From: Oxytricha trifallax
Lineage: Eukaryota > Ciliophora > Spirotrichea > Sporadotrichida > Oxytrichidae
Assembly (NCBI GenBank): GCA_000711775.1
Contig: ARYC01018552.1
Span: 1 to 64,000 of the forward strand
DNA: 64,000 nucleotides
Direction of reading: 5' to 3'
The translations under genes and the position numbers were made by a program. Each line of letters starts with the position of its first letter. Within the stretch, counting starts at the first letter, position 1. The notes beneath the pieces were generated by a model. The model had not been told where the DNA came from. It did no database searches and saw only the letters and a program-made list of their open reading frames with translations. This document shows positions 32,401 through 44,929 of the stretch, piece after piece.

Positions 32401-33319
32401 GGAATTACTCTATTAAATTATTTCCTTTAATTCTTCTTGTCTTTCCTATTCTTTCAAGGAAAACCTTTAATCATTTTCAGCAGCATCTACTCAGTTGCCT
32501 GGCTGAGCACAGTTCCGAATGTTTTATCTTGCAATAATATAAATATATTTGCAAATTATTAATTTAAATTTTTTATTACATTAAAATAAATATTTATAAT
32601 AGATCTTAATTAATATAAATGATAAAATAAATGAAATTTATCTTTCAAACTTTTATTAGAAAAAATAAATATTCTTAAATACAATATAAGTCCAAATTAT
32701 AATAATATTTATATTATATATTGTATATTTTTAGTTGGTAAGACTTATAAGATCTGATTTTATTCTTATCTGAAATGATATAATTGAGAGATGCATTTAA
32801 ATTGTAAAATAAACTGATCAATCTTAAATTCATTGAAAATTTGAAAAAATATAAATTAAAAATTATAACCAATATATCAAGTAATTTCCCCAGAACAGTC
32901 AGTACTATTTATACCTAGCAAGTCTTTTCTTCATTCAGCCATACCCATAAATATTTTATTTTTATTGAATCATCGATGTAACAATGAAATATGAGAGACA
33001 TTTGCAAGTTAATTCAATTACTCTGTGATAGCACTTAACTTCCTTACAATATCTATCAAGAAAATAACAAGTCATAGTATAAAGTGAACTTCTTGAAATC
33101 CTCAACCTAAATCATGCTAAGTAGAACTACTTGATTGGGGACAAGATAATATATGACACTTTAGAAATCTCAAAAACCCACAATTTTAATCAGTCTTTAA
33201 GTTCTCAAACTAGGCTAGCTCTGCTGCCAATGACTTTCAAAATCAGTGGATTAGCAGTTAAAAACATATTTGGAGTTAAACTCTATGTAAACTCTGGAGA
33301 GTGATAATAAGACAAAGTA

Positions 33320-33470
33320 GTTCATTGAAGACATGAGAAATCGTATTTCAGAAATTAATTCGTAATTTATAGTCGATACATCTCCAATGAAAAAGTTTCC
33401 TTAGTGTATTCAATAAATGATGATAGTGGCATTTATTAATACTGTGAAGATTAGAAGCAAAGACCAGTGA
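33320..33470 (+). CDS. Array ORF copy c
   Basis: EDMRNRISEINSQFIVDTSP, MKKFPQCIQQMMIVAFINTV, KIRSKDQ-TGA (33468-33470). Same frame and length as copy b, with conservative changes. Function unknown. Confidence 0.33.
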
Positions 33471-33929
33471 TAGTAAATATTAACTCAAGGTAGAACTCTA
33501 AAGATGTGAACGAAGATTTCATTTGAAGATTGCTAATGCATTTGTTACCTACCATTCTATTTTCAAAGCAGAAAAATGGGAGCAACAATCAATAGCAGTA
33601 AAATTGAAGAAAGATTGACATTAGAAACATAAATCAAATTAAGTGATACAGTATAAAGAGAGTAATAGATAATATACTATGATAATAAAACCTATTATTA
33701 GTCATTTAATTGTTGTTAGAAATTTAATTTATCTTTATCTAACAGATATTTTTTGGGGTGAGTTGTTTAGAAAATTATTTTTAATTTATTCAATATTATT
33801 TTTATTACTTTGAGCATAATTCTGCTTTATTTTTTTCCTTCAATAAACCCATTTAATTATATTCTGTTAATCATGTTGTTTATTCATTCAGTGTTTTTTC
33901 TGCTGTTGTATCTGTCTCTCTTGACATTA

Positions 33930-34560
33930 TTATTGCTACGACACTGCAAAGATGATGATTTTATTGTTGGCCTCTGCTGTTGCTTGTCCCAGTACTGGTT
34001 GCTCTCTTCCTTCTACTGAATCATCGCATCATTCATAGTGTTGCTTCCAGTCTGAAAAAACATTTAGCAGACCATTTGTACAATCATCATTTTATCTTAG
34101 CCTTCTTCATTTTCTTCTTTTCTCTATGGGATGCCCAAGCTTTAATAGAGAGCGCGATCCAATTTGTGATTTGACCTTGCTGCAGCTTAATTAGTTGATA
34201 AACTCATGGAGCTATTCATAAGTGGACTAGTAACTGATTGTTATTTGTTAAAATCTCCATAAAATTAAATGTTGCAAATATTTTAAATTGCTACTGTCTT
34301 TTATTTAAAGTCTTTTACTGCTATTGCTATTTTTAATTATTGGAAAATTCATTCATAGCTTTGAGAACTGTAGAATAATTACCAAATTTAAATTCAATTT
34401 TTCATGAATCTTCTGAGATGAGTGATTTGAATTCATTAATAAAGATTTATCAGCTGAAACTGCTCTTCTGCTATTTTGTTTAGGATCAGAATTTGATGAT
34501 TGTTACTGCTATCCTAAAGTATTCCTTGGCTGTCTCATTTAAAATATTTATTTTGAATTT
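33930..34560 (-). pseudogene. RING/PHD-family C-terminal exon, copy c
   Basis: TGSNTMNDAMIQQKEESNQY, WDKQQQRPTIKSSS in the position of the GSNSM exon of copies a and b. It is more diverged, Gln-rich, and its end is not located. Confidence 0.4.
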
Positions 34561-35569
34561 TGAATAAATATATCATACCAAGTATAACTTCTGTTTATTA
34601 TAACTAGAATTTATCAAATTTAAGTGAAATAAATGACTATACAAATAAATATTCAAATTTATGCAAGCAAGATAGTCTATTTATTTCATTGTTATTTTAG
34701 AATTTCTTAATATATTTATTATGAAAGTAATGTTAGGCAAAAAGCAAGAAAGATTTAATAATATAGAGCATTATAAAAATGAATGATTTTATAATATTCA
34801 TGTTGATTTTTTATCAATCATTGCATTATATAACGATTTTATTAGATTGTTGATAAAAACTGAAAAAAATAGGCAACAAATAAATAAAAAAATTTGCTAT
34901 AATAATGTAAAGTATAAAAATAAATGATTACAGATTAACAATCATTTTTTATCCACTCTTTGGAATGATTTACACAGACTCAAATTTTTTTAAATAAAAT
35001 AATTATTTACTTAAATTTGCATAAAGTTCATTCTTTAATACACTATTTCACTTAAATTTTATAATTGCCACCAATAGCATTTAAATTATCTTCTCCTAAA
35101 ATTTTATTTAACAATAAAATTTCAAATAAGCTTATAAACATGTTTATTTCTCCTATATTAACATCATGCCACAATTAATATAACAATATTTATTAAGATT
35201 TTTATAATAATTAACAAAATATAATTAAGCTTTGGAAACTAGAGAATCGTGTTTGCTTATTGATTGCTTTTGGCTTGTCTGCTTTCGCTTAAGAATTAGA
35301 AGTCAACACAACTATAATTATATGCAAAAAATATGACCCAGTAATAATTTCCAATAAAAAAATATTAATAATATATAAAACTTTTTAAAAATTTTTATGT
35401 TAATTATATTTTATGTCTCTAAGATGTTGAGCCAATCACTGTGACTTTGTTTTTTTCTTAAAATAATAATAAACATTAAAATTTAATTTGATATGAGTAA
35501 TATTATTAATTCAAGCCACAGCAATAGCTATGCACCAACAAAAGATCACATTTTGAGCATTCTATAATT

Positions 35570-35870
35570 TATTATGGGTTATCTCCCAAGGCATAAATCT
35601 CACATATTTCTTAAATTTAAACTTATTCTTCATCTGGTTCGTTCCTATTTAAGACCTCCAAAACCATTAGATTTCCATTTTCATCAGTGTAGGATATTTT
35701 GTTGAATTTCAGCTTGCAGACTGGGCAAAAGTTTTTTGTCTTTGTACCCCATGTTTCAATACAAGTGAAGCAAAATATTTGAATACATGACTCAATGTGG
35801 CTTTGTTATGTAATTTTATTTCTTTTTTTAAATTTGGCACTCCTTTTTTTTAAAATTATAAATATATTTC
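35570..35870 (-). pseudogene. RING/PHD relic, unit 3
   Basis: SCIQIFCFTCIETWGTKTKN, FCPVCKLKFNKISYTDENGN, LMVLEVLNRNEPDEE, then a PHD-like remnant ICEIYALGDNPQQIIECSKC and LLLVHSYCC. The first Cys pair of the RING is lost in an A/T expansion near 35815-35860, so this copy is broken differently from units 1 and 2. Confidence 0.6.
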
Positions 35871-35899
35871 AAGTTATTTAAAGGGAACATGATATTTTT

Positions 35900-36694
35900 T
35901 TTAAATATTAAATTAAATTTTTTTTTGTGGGTTTGTTTGATCAATTTATTTCGATTATTATTATCTTATACACTTTCCTTTAATGTTTTGGTCTTTTTTT
36001 CATCAATAAATCTCTAGGAGCATTTCCTTAATCTTAATTCTAATTAAGTTCCTCTTGCTAGATTCTCACTTCACTCTAATTATTACTACTTTTCCTACTG
36101 CCTTTAAATCTCTAATTTTTAGAGATATGACTATGATTGTCTACTCTGTTTGATTAATGAGCACAAACATGAATGTTTTATCTTGCTTAGGGGTTGTAGC
36201 TTAAAACATTTGAACGAATTTACAAAAGATCTCTTGGAGCTTGTTGCTGTCTGTCATTTTGGTCGTCCTGTTATCGAGTTACTTAGTTGAAGTCATGTTA
36301 GATTGGTTTGCTAGATTGCCTGCTTCGAATTTGATCTAAATCAAAGTCTTACAAAACTTCATCTCCTTTAGATTATAAATTATATAGATCCCCCCCCAAA
36401 AGAGCCGCGTATAATATTATTATATGATTACTTATTTTGTCAAATTTATATTTTTTAATTTACGCAATTTTAAATATTTGAATTTACTAAAAAATTAATT
36501 TTTGCCAATTATTAAGTCAATTTTTATTTAATAAATTTCACATTTATTTTTTAATTCAAAGATATTTATGTCAATAGAAGATCACTTTGTTGATAAAATG
36601 AAAAAGAAAATTATAATTGTTGCCGCTTGTAAAAATATAAAACTATTAGAAAAGTCCAAATTTAGCAGTATTTCAACAAAATGATGTTTTAATT
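35900..36694. other. Intergenic junction between RING array and PDI copy 2
   Basis: About 36120-36200 still matches the 5' flank of the other RING units (GAATGTTTTATCTTGC). At 36392-36404 lies CCCCCCCCAAAAG, a possible telomere-like or TBE-end remnant, after which similarity to the array ends. No gene. Confidence 0.45.
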
Positions 36695-39246
36695 TCAAAG
36701 ATCTTCCTAAGTGGGATTCTCATTCTTTGCAACTTCCTCTGATGACTTGGCAGGTTTTTCTTACTGCTCATTAATAGATGAATTTTCGTTAGTATTTTTT
36801 CCTTCAGTGCTCTTTTCTTCAAGGAGTACTGCATAGTCTTCTACAATTGGAGTGACTGCTGCAACTCTCTTGACAAACTTAATGACATCCTCCAAGTCCA
36901 AACCTTAATCATAGTCATAGGGTCTGTACTTTGAATCTTTGGGATAGTATCTCACTGTAGGATAGTAGTAGATTGTCTGGTCATCTAGTTCATTCATCCC
37001 CATATTAATTGTGGTGAATAGTAGTCCGTTAGTTCTACTGAGGATCTTGGCGGCTTTCACATAAACAGGCCAGAATTCCTCACAAAGCTGGCACATTCCT
37101 CCGCCTATAAACATTACAAAAACATCTAGTTCTTTGTCAAAGACTACTTATTCAAAGGTGTTGCTGCTTAAGGCTGTTATGTAAACTATTTCTAATAATT
37201 AATTGTATTTTAAATTGACAAAGTTCGATTTTAGTTGGACTTAGAAGCTGGATTCTCTTGATTCTTTCTATAAGCCTTAATGACTCCACTCTCGAAATCC
37301 CTGACAAACTGTATGATTTTGTCCTTATCAATATTGTCTTGATTGTAGTAATACTTGAGGACATTGCTCTTCCCTGGATTTGGATCTAGAATTCTAATTG
37401 CTGGGAAATGATCCTTGTCAACATCAAGTCCTACGAGCATTGCTATCTTTGAGGTTATGCTGTTGTTTATGTCTGCAATTGCTACCACTATTTTATTAGA
37501 GATTTCTTCATATGCATCCTGGAGCTCTTTGTGATAGTATCTCACATCTGGGGCACTCGAGTTTCTGAACATTATCATTACTGGCACATTTATAAACTGT
37601 AATTTTTAAAAAAAAGGTCGTAATTATTAAGTTTGATGATATATAAATTCTAAAATTTTGAAGATTTAATATTAGAATTAACTTGATATTTTAATTTTGT
37701 TTTATCAATCAGTTAAGCAAAAAAGATTAGTAATGAGTGAATAAGACAATATTTTATTGGTAATGATTAAATTATTGTTAATAAAACCAATTTCGATTAA
37801 TGTAGTAGGAATTAAAATTAGATTTAAATAATTGTATTTCCTTTGAATTTTTTAATCATTAATTTGTTTGTTTAATTATCATTTTAATGAAATATTCATG
37901 CATACAAAGAGAGTATATTTTTATTTAATTAAAATGTAATTAATAGACAAAATAAAGTGGTTGTGACATTAAATAGTTTCAAAAGAATAAAATTCTTCGG
38001 AGAAACTTAATTTTGTATATTATAACAAATATTTAGTTAGAGAGTAATGGATTTTGTATTGTATGTAAAAATTTTCATAGCATTTTCTGTGCTGAGCTCT
38101 CTTAATATATCTGGGCCTGGTCCCACGAATGTGCTCTTGATAATGAATTATCTCACTGCTTCGAAATCAAACTTATCAGCTTGATTATGAATATGAATTA
38201 AGTTATTTATTATAGATTAATGAACTACTCATGTCATTTTTTTAAAATTAAATTGATAGTCCTTGTAATCTCCAAGGTTTCTCCTTCTATAAACTCTAAC
38301 TTGATACCCTCTTTCTTATAATTCACTCAAATTATACAACTCAAGCTCACTCTCAGGGAAGATGGTAGTATCTATATGAGCGAATTCTATGTCATCTTAC
38401 TGCATGAAATCCTTAGCTAATTCCAGATAAGTTTTGAATTTATTTATGTTTAAGGGCCCAAAATACACTACCAAACTGTCTGTAGATCTTGACTTTTGAA
38501 TTATAATTGATTATAAAAATAAGGAAACTCTCATATTTAAAATATAAACGTAATAAGTCATTGTGATTGATGATTTTATTAGAAGGTATGCCTGTCTTTT
38601 TCTATAACCATTCTGTAATTGCCTCTACATTCAATCTGCCGAAGTAGTTTGTAGGTCTAGCTTAGCTATAGTCAGAAATCATTAATAAGTATTATTAATT
38701 TACTAAAAAAGCTTGAAGTCTGGGGCATTGAGTGGTTGATATCTCGCTTCAATGATTCTTGCTTTTTCAATATTTATCATTCCAAATAAAATCTGAGGGT
38801 AGTGGTCCTGTAATTATACAGCAACTTGAGAGATATACTCCAGTAACATTCTTGTCATATCCTCACTATTAATTATTTTGATATTAGAATATAGACAGAT
38901 TTTAATTGTCTATGCATTTTAGAAATCAAACTATAATTCTTACTTGCTATTGTGATAGCAGATAAATGTCAAGTTTAATTTAATATTATTAATTTTATTC
39001 AATTATTTACTACAAATTATATTTTTTAAAGGAATTCATTTTATTTTTAAGTTGTTCCAGTTGATAAAGTCATCAAAGTTTTCATCTGACAATTAATAAA
39101 CACCTTTTTCTTGTTCAATCTGAAGCATAAATTCATTTCAAAATATATCTGATTACCTTAGTGTTAACTTCCTCTCTAGATATAGCTTAGGTTAAACTCA
39201 AACTTAACAGGAAAATAATCAGAATACTTAATCTATTTTGTGCCAT
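36695..39246 (-). CDS. PDI-like protein, copy 2, with signal peptide
   Basis: Starts MAQNRLSILIIFLLSLSLTQ (signal peptide; ER entry). A 37-nt intron follows, then EQEKGVYQLSDENFDDFINW, the usual start of a PDI thioredoxin domain. The stretch that should hold the CGHC active site (about 38890-39045) is A/T-rich and does not translate. Coding resumes with AVQLQDHYPQILFGMINIEK, then DSLVVYFGPLNINKFKTYLE, then NKIVVAIADINNSITSKIAM with LVGLDVDKDHFPAIRI, then MFIGGGMCQLCEEFWPVYVK (CQLC possibly a degenerate redox motif), and an acidic C-tail ending at TGA 36695-36697. Ends far less damaged than copy 1. The missing active-site segment could be an internal eliminated sequence with the true segment elsewhere, or a deletion. 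Confidence 0.72.
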
Positions 39247-39404
39247 TTTTAAATATATAAAGATATTTTTAATTTAAAGTTTACTCCTCAAATCTTTAAG
39301 CAAATATCTTACCACATTTGTACATTTCATGAATCAATCAAAATTACAATACAATTTACTTTAAATAATCTCTCAATCTTTTAATTAAATTAATCTCATA
39401 ATTA

Positions 39405-40430
39405 TCACTCACTCTTTTTTAACATGGCTTTGATAAATTTCTCTTGAGGATTAGGGTGAATATCAAGAATATTAAGCTCCTCTATAATGTCAAATTCAAC
39501 TTTCAACATATCAATAAATTGCTAAGTGAGCTCAGGGAGTCTGATTTTATAGCTCATGAATATTATTGGAGTGTGAGCTGGATTGTTAGAGGAGAGTTGT
39601 TTTAAAGTTTTAACTAAATCTTCAAAGGTTTCCTGAATAAAAAAGAATAAATAAATCAATAATGACTTACATCAAGATAGATCAGATCTGCACAAATAAT
39701 ATAATCAAGTTTTCTATCTTCAAACTTATCAATAGCCATCTGTAAATGCTCATCATTACCCCTATACAAAATATTATGTCAAGAAAATAGTATTCTAGTT
39801 ACTTACCACGAAAGCTCCATTGCTAGAATTTCACCTTTAATGTCAGGATTAAGTTTCAAACATTTCTCAGTTATTAAATTTACTACTTTCTTCAAATCAG
39901 TTGCCAATACTTTATGGCCATAGCCAGCAATCAACAATGAAGGTAGAGCAGTAGCTGCACCCAATTCAATAACTAAATTAATTATGATTTTTTAGACTTT
40001 TTTAGCAACGAAATAAAATAGGTTTATACCTTGAATTTTACAATAAATTCAATCTTACAATTAAGCTTTTAGCCTATATGCTTCTCTGCATTGACAATAT
40101 CTCTTTCCACGACTTTAGCCATAACATAACTCTATAGATTAAAAATTATGTCAAATACTAAAATCTTACAGCATCCCAGCAAATTCCCCCTTTCCCCTGA
40201 TTGAAATCCTAAAAAACATAGAGTGATTTCTTTGTTTCCTCATTATTTTCATTTTTTAAAGTGACAATATCTGGAAATTAGAGAACTTTGTGATTTGCAA
40301 ATCTGTAATCATCCAAGATTTCATCCTCTTTGAATTCTAATTTGTACACTCCGTAGTTCTATCAAAATTTATAGATTAAAAATAAGCATACTTAGGGAGT
40401 GGATTAGTGTTGCTAAAGCTGTTCAACCAT
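39405..40430 (-). CDS. METTL21-like lysine methyltransferase (Methyltransf_16 type)
   Basis: Starts MVEQLQQHQSTPQ at 40430; stop 39405-39407. Five short introns (about 33-57 nt) all have GT/AG ends and restore frame. The SAM-binding region shows GKGGICWDA, then VIELGAATALPSLLIAGYGH (motif I), KVLATDLKKVVNLI (acidic residue of motif II), MELSW, and DYIICADLIYLD, the D-[LV]-I-Y signature of METTL21/VCP-KMT-type protein lysine methyltransferases. The tail ends KFIKAMLKKSE. One detail: motif I reads GAATALP where the family usually has GxGTGLvG, so the glycine loop is atypical. Probably functional; the substrate is unknown. About 280 residues, typical for the family. Confidence 0.85.
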
Positions 40431-40773
40431 TTTATATATAATAAATATAATTAATGAATAAGATAAATTTAATTATGCATATCTCGAAATTTACAAATCA
40501 TTAATTTTCTAAAATGATCGTAAATAAGTTATTATAGCTAATTGCGCTTTGATTTTGTTCTCAGAGTGGAAGATCTCTAGGCCTATTATATAACTTGCAA
40601 AATAAGTGCAAATGACTTAGTAGACTAATTGGCAAAAGAAGAGCGAAGATTAAGTTAAAAAAATGAATGAAATTAATAAACTCAGAAATATATTCGCCAC
40701 TTTCTTCAATCACAATTATATATCTATATATCATTCAATTAGACTTATTGGTTTAATATCTTAAAATATTTAA

Positions 40774-41885
40774 ATGAATGAAGAGATTAAAGAGGATGCG
40801 CAGTAGAAGTCAGGATTGAATTAAAGTCATAATAATTTAAATAAGAAAGTAGAGATGATTGTCGAGAAACCAGTTTAAAACCCATTCTATCAATAAAATA
40901 TGCTTCGAAGTATTTATGATGAAGTTGACCACATACTTGACAATTTGAACATTGATAAAATTGGCATTTTAAAAGTGTTACATATTTTTATGTCTTAAAA
41001 TAGGATAATTTGAATGATAATTTATTTTTAAAATCTTTATTTAATGTATTTATAATTATTGGCAAATTGCAGCCATCATAACCCATGAAGCAATTAAAAC
41101 TTGATACTGCAATTGTCATAGGTAAAAAGTAGAATTCCAATGGAGGTTAGGCTTTAGGTCCAATTTTATTACAATCTTAACAAGTCCTTGCTAATAGAAG
41201 TCCAAATAAAAATAATGTGCTTAATGAGAATAGTAAAAGCCCTAATGAGTAACAGGTTATCTCATATTAATTATAGTAAAAAATAACATAATTCTCATTA
41301 TTTGCTTATATAATTAATTTTATGATAGTAAGAAGCAGCTAAGAACGCTTATTTAGATAAAAATAGATTCCCTACTATCATCAATCATTTATATTATATC
41401 TTATTTTTTAATAATTTATCAATTAATATACCTTAAAATTAATTTTATATAGAATGAAGAGACAAAGTAAGTTGAGGATCAACGAGATTCAGACCAAGAT
41501 TCCTCCCTGAATGACACCCAAAACCTGGCATTTAACCCCAATTACTTCAAAGATGAGGAAGAGAGCAATACCTTGTAACGATAGCAGGAAAAAGAAGATA
41601 TACAACTACAAATTAATAGCAATTAAATCAGTGGCTTAGATATGCAGGATAGCAGCAGATTTTAGTTGTTTAATAATAATTAGAACAATGGAGATTCAGC
41701 CAACTTCCTAAGTGCACAGACTGATAATTCACTAGTAAATTTTGCTAATTATTAAGAAATATCAGTATTTATGAAAATCAACTATATAAGATGTATTTTT
41801 AATAATTTATAATCCAATGCCTATATATCATAGAGACATCAAGCTTGAATTAGAAATACCAGAAGACTATTATAACGAACAATGA
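40774..41885 (+). CDS. Gln/Asn-rich hypothetical protein with several introns
   Basis: Starts MNEEIKEDAQQKSGLNQSHN at 40774; stop 41883-41885 after ELEIPEDYYNEQ. Introns near 40976 and 41043 and two or more between 41270 and 41455 keep the frame. Conserved-looking pieces: MLRSIYDEVDHILDNLNIDK, MKQLKLDTAIVIGKKQNSNG, and DSDQDSSLNDTQNLAFNPNY. Head-to-head with the methyltransferase gene (340-bp spacer), which may share a promoter. No domain recognised; low-complexity Q/N content is common in this organism. Confidence 0.68.
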
Positions 41886-42025
41886 TACAAATAAATTATT
41901 GAGATTATTTCATTTATTTCATTCTTTCATTTCAATTGTACAATTAGAAATAAAATGTGAATAAAAAGGGTTTTGTAAATTTACAATTAATTATAATTTT
42001 AGTTTAGAATTTATATCTATATACT

Positions 42026-43975
42026 ATGGCTAATCATCGAAATGTAAGTGGGAGCACTAGTAATGTAGCAGGAACCACTAATTCGACAATGGCAGCTGGA
42101 AAAAAGAAGAAGGCCTAGAAGCGGACGAAATTATTATTCGATATTTTGATGTGTAGATATTTCAAAGAAGACAAATGGAATGATCTCAAACTGTCTCATC
42201 AACTCATCGCATATGTGGGCCTATCGTTTATTATATTCTTTGTGTTCTTTGTTACACTACTCTGCATCTTCGCACTTTACATCTTTGCAGAGTACAACAT
42301 CGAAGAGATTAAGGATTAATACTCGTTGCTCAATTAAGATAGACAAGTTCAAATGGGAGTGTAAGTATTTTATAGCATCATAATCACAAAAAAAATTTAT
42401 GCAGTTTATCAATAAATTTTCACAATTTTTTTTACAATGCTAAACTTAAAATTCTATAGAAATGTGGCAGGAGGATTAAACTTCTTTTTACTTAATGCCA
42501 ATAATACAGCTGCTAAGTTAAGCACAATTGTTACTGAAATATTAAGTAAATTTGATTAAATGTTTTACATAATTTTTTATAGCTTTGAAAAATTTCCCTG
42601 CACATCCACTAAATTGGTAAATATTTTAATAATTAATATATTTATTGATAAGTTATTGGTAAAACGAGGTGCCTCTGACATACTATGAACTAGGAAATTA
42701 CAACGAAAATGAGACAATATCGTATCAAGCTTTTTCAAGAGGCAATGGCTAGTAAAAGAACTCTATAAATTATTTAACATACCTTGCTGTTTATTTAAAA
42801 CAAATATAAAATTATAAAACTCAACTAGTAACAAAGATATACCCAAACGCATTAACGCATTGAATCCCATGTGGACAAGTCAGAGAGAATTGTACATGGG
42901 CAGAAAGTATGACATCACTGTGTACAGACAATTTATATTCTATGATGATGGTGGTTAAAACAACAATGACTATTTAGTAATTATAACTCTAATAGATTGA
43001 TTAATAAACTTAGGATTTAAATATAAGAATCTACAATAGTATGCGTTTACATATCCAGCTGTGAAATTACCTAGTAATTTTTCATTCACACCATATGCCT
43101 AATTAATCAGCACGCTTACCTAACCCAGTAAACTTAGAATATTGAAACTATCACTATATTGAGAAAATTTTGATTATATAATAACGGTTTATTCAATAGC
43201 TAGCAGATGACATATTTGAACCAGGAAAAAATAGACTGCAGATATTATATCCAATTATTAATGCAAATGGAAAATCAGTTGGAGTTTTTGGATTATAATT
43301 TGACATTAATCACATTATTCAGGATATTGTCCAGTCTAAACTTCAGCTTACTAGTTTCAAGTATAACTTGAATATATCTATTTAATGTTTTAAGTAAATT
43401 CACCTCAATCTTTAATTGCTTGCATTTCATCTAATAAGTATTATACAATACTACGAAATCCAAATTTATGCAGTGGGAAAGACCACTTAGCAAGATTAGT
43501 TAATCTTTACAGGAATATAGGAGACTGAAGACGGCCTGATAACTTAACAGATTTTAACGGAAAAGACTACGAGAATGTGTGGGTCGGTCAGCTACAAGAT
43601 AAAAATGGAACTCGTATATTCGATTCTTTCTCTAAAGTCTACCCTAGTGATTATATTTTATTTAAATTCTTTACTATTTTAACTTAGTAGGAATATTTAA
43701 ATACACAAATATATTATGGGTACTATGTGACAAGAGTGTTTAGTCCATATAACTACACCTATGATTCAACTCAAAGATCAAAATATAACTACATGATTGT
43801 TATATCTGAAAAAATGTAAAATATATTTTGTATGTCCATAATTATCTGCTAATCATTAAGTAGATCAAACGTAAAAAGATGAAATTACTACATTAATTAG
43901 GCCTGAAATGAGTGATTACCTAGCTTATGTGGTGCCTTCAAGTATTATGTTCGTGCTTATAGCTAATTCAAAAAT
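42026..43975 (+). CDS. Membrane receptor with Cache-like extracellular domain, C-terminus not found
   Basis: Starts MANHRNVSGSTSNVAGTTNS at 42026. A first membrane helix, LIAYVGLSFIIFFVFFVTLL, is followed by a large non-cytoplasmic region with short introns. It includes VPLTYYELGNYNENET and DDIFEPGKNRLQILYPIINA continuing NGKSVGVFGLQFDI, a pattern typical of Cache/PDC sensor domains. Then come NVWVGQLQDKNGTRIFDSFS and a second hydrophobic stretch, LAYVVPSSIMFVLIA, near 43920-43965. After that the sequence becomes A/T-rich without coding features, so the expected cytoplasmic output domain is absent. An in-frame TGA sits at 43526-43528. Either a truncated relic or a gene whose remaining segments lie elsewhere in the germline. 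Confidence 0.6.
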
Positions 43976-44929
43976 TATTTATTTTTTTAATATAAATCCA
44001 ATTCAATTATGCTTTGATATTTTAGGTTAATCAATATTAATTTAAATTTATTCATTAATATTCCAAATTTATAACTTTATATTTCCCTTCTATAAATATT
44101 ACCTTTTAACATTTAATTCATCTTGTTATATAGCTCTAAAAATAGAAATTGTTAATTTAAGTATTTAATTAATAAATCAATCGAATTGTTTCATTTTATT
44201 TCTCAAAAGAGCTGTATATTACTGTTAACTTAATTTTTCTTTTTAATTGAATTTTTATTATTCAGATTTATCCTCATTCTAAACTTAATTAACAAATAAC
44301 TAAACATAACAATTGTTTTATCATTAAAATCTAATATTTTTAATAAAAATAAAGTAAATTTATTTTGATTTATCATTTTTAATTGACTAATTAATATTTG
44401 AGATAATTTTTTTTATATTAAATAAAAACTTTTATTGCAGCTTAGATTCGAATTATGAAAATTAATGAGAAATAATTCACATATCAAATAAGAAAAAGTA
44501 CAAGTTATGCCATATTTTAAGATCACGGTTTCATTTAATGAGGTTTTACAATATGAAGGCACTATTTCAAATAATTTTAAAGGTGAGATTACTCAACTTT
44601 AATTCGAGATCAATATTTTTTGTAAGTAGAAAAATAAATTATCTTATTTGTGGAAACAATTCTAATGAGTCCAATATCAATAAATTTACAATTTTAATAG
44701 AAATGAATTTCTTATTTTCTAATAATAAAGTTTAAGTGGCATCATTATTTTTTAGATTAGGTTATTTTTACTATATATCTAATTTCTAAGAATACTTAAA
44801 ATATTATAATTTACATAGTATAATTAATTTTACTTCATCAACTCTAATTATATATTTAAATAATATTTAATAATTTAATTAGTGAATTAAATTATCAGTT
44901 TGAATATTTATAATTAGGGAGTCTTTGGC
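43976..44929. other. AT-rich spacer, nothing recognised
   Basis: Almost entirely A/T. Frames stay open by composition only because TGA is the sole stop. No repeats or gene features supported. Confidence 0.4.

Larger units (their letters stand above)
27642..35900. repeat. Tandem array of diverged RING/PHD gene units
   Basis: Landmarks recur in order: a short + ORF ending RSRDQ-TGA (28738, 30290, 33468), a minus-strand C-terminal exon with GSNSM (29310, 30860, 34040), an A/T block ATTATGAAAGTAAAATAAGG (29785, 31290, 34720) and the RING exon (unit 1 at 23503, unit 2 at 32353, unit 3 at 35850) with its 5' flank (27642, 32379, about 36170). Between the first and second landmark sets the RING part is deleted. 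The array is bracketed by the two PDI-like genes. Confidence 0.75.
20936..38850. repeat. Direct segmental duplication: 20936-23062 versus 36695-38850
   Basis: The two PDI regions are colinear, in the same orientation, with stops 15,759 bp apart. Exons are highly similar by eye (for example the exon at 21146-21355 versus 36905-37114 differs in a handful of residues), and introns are clearly diverged. Together with the RING array this points to tandem duplication of a PDI-RING block. Confidence 0.8.

Noticed and set aside
33810-34174. Two overlapping plus-strand hydrophobic ORFs
   Set aside because: They are antisense to the conserved GSNSM exon of the RING array.
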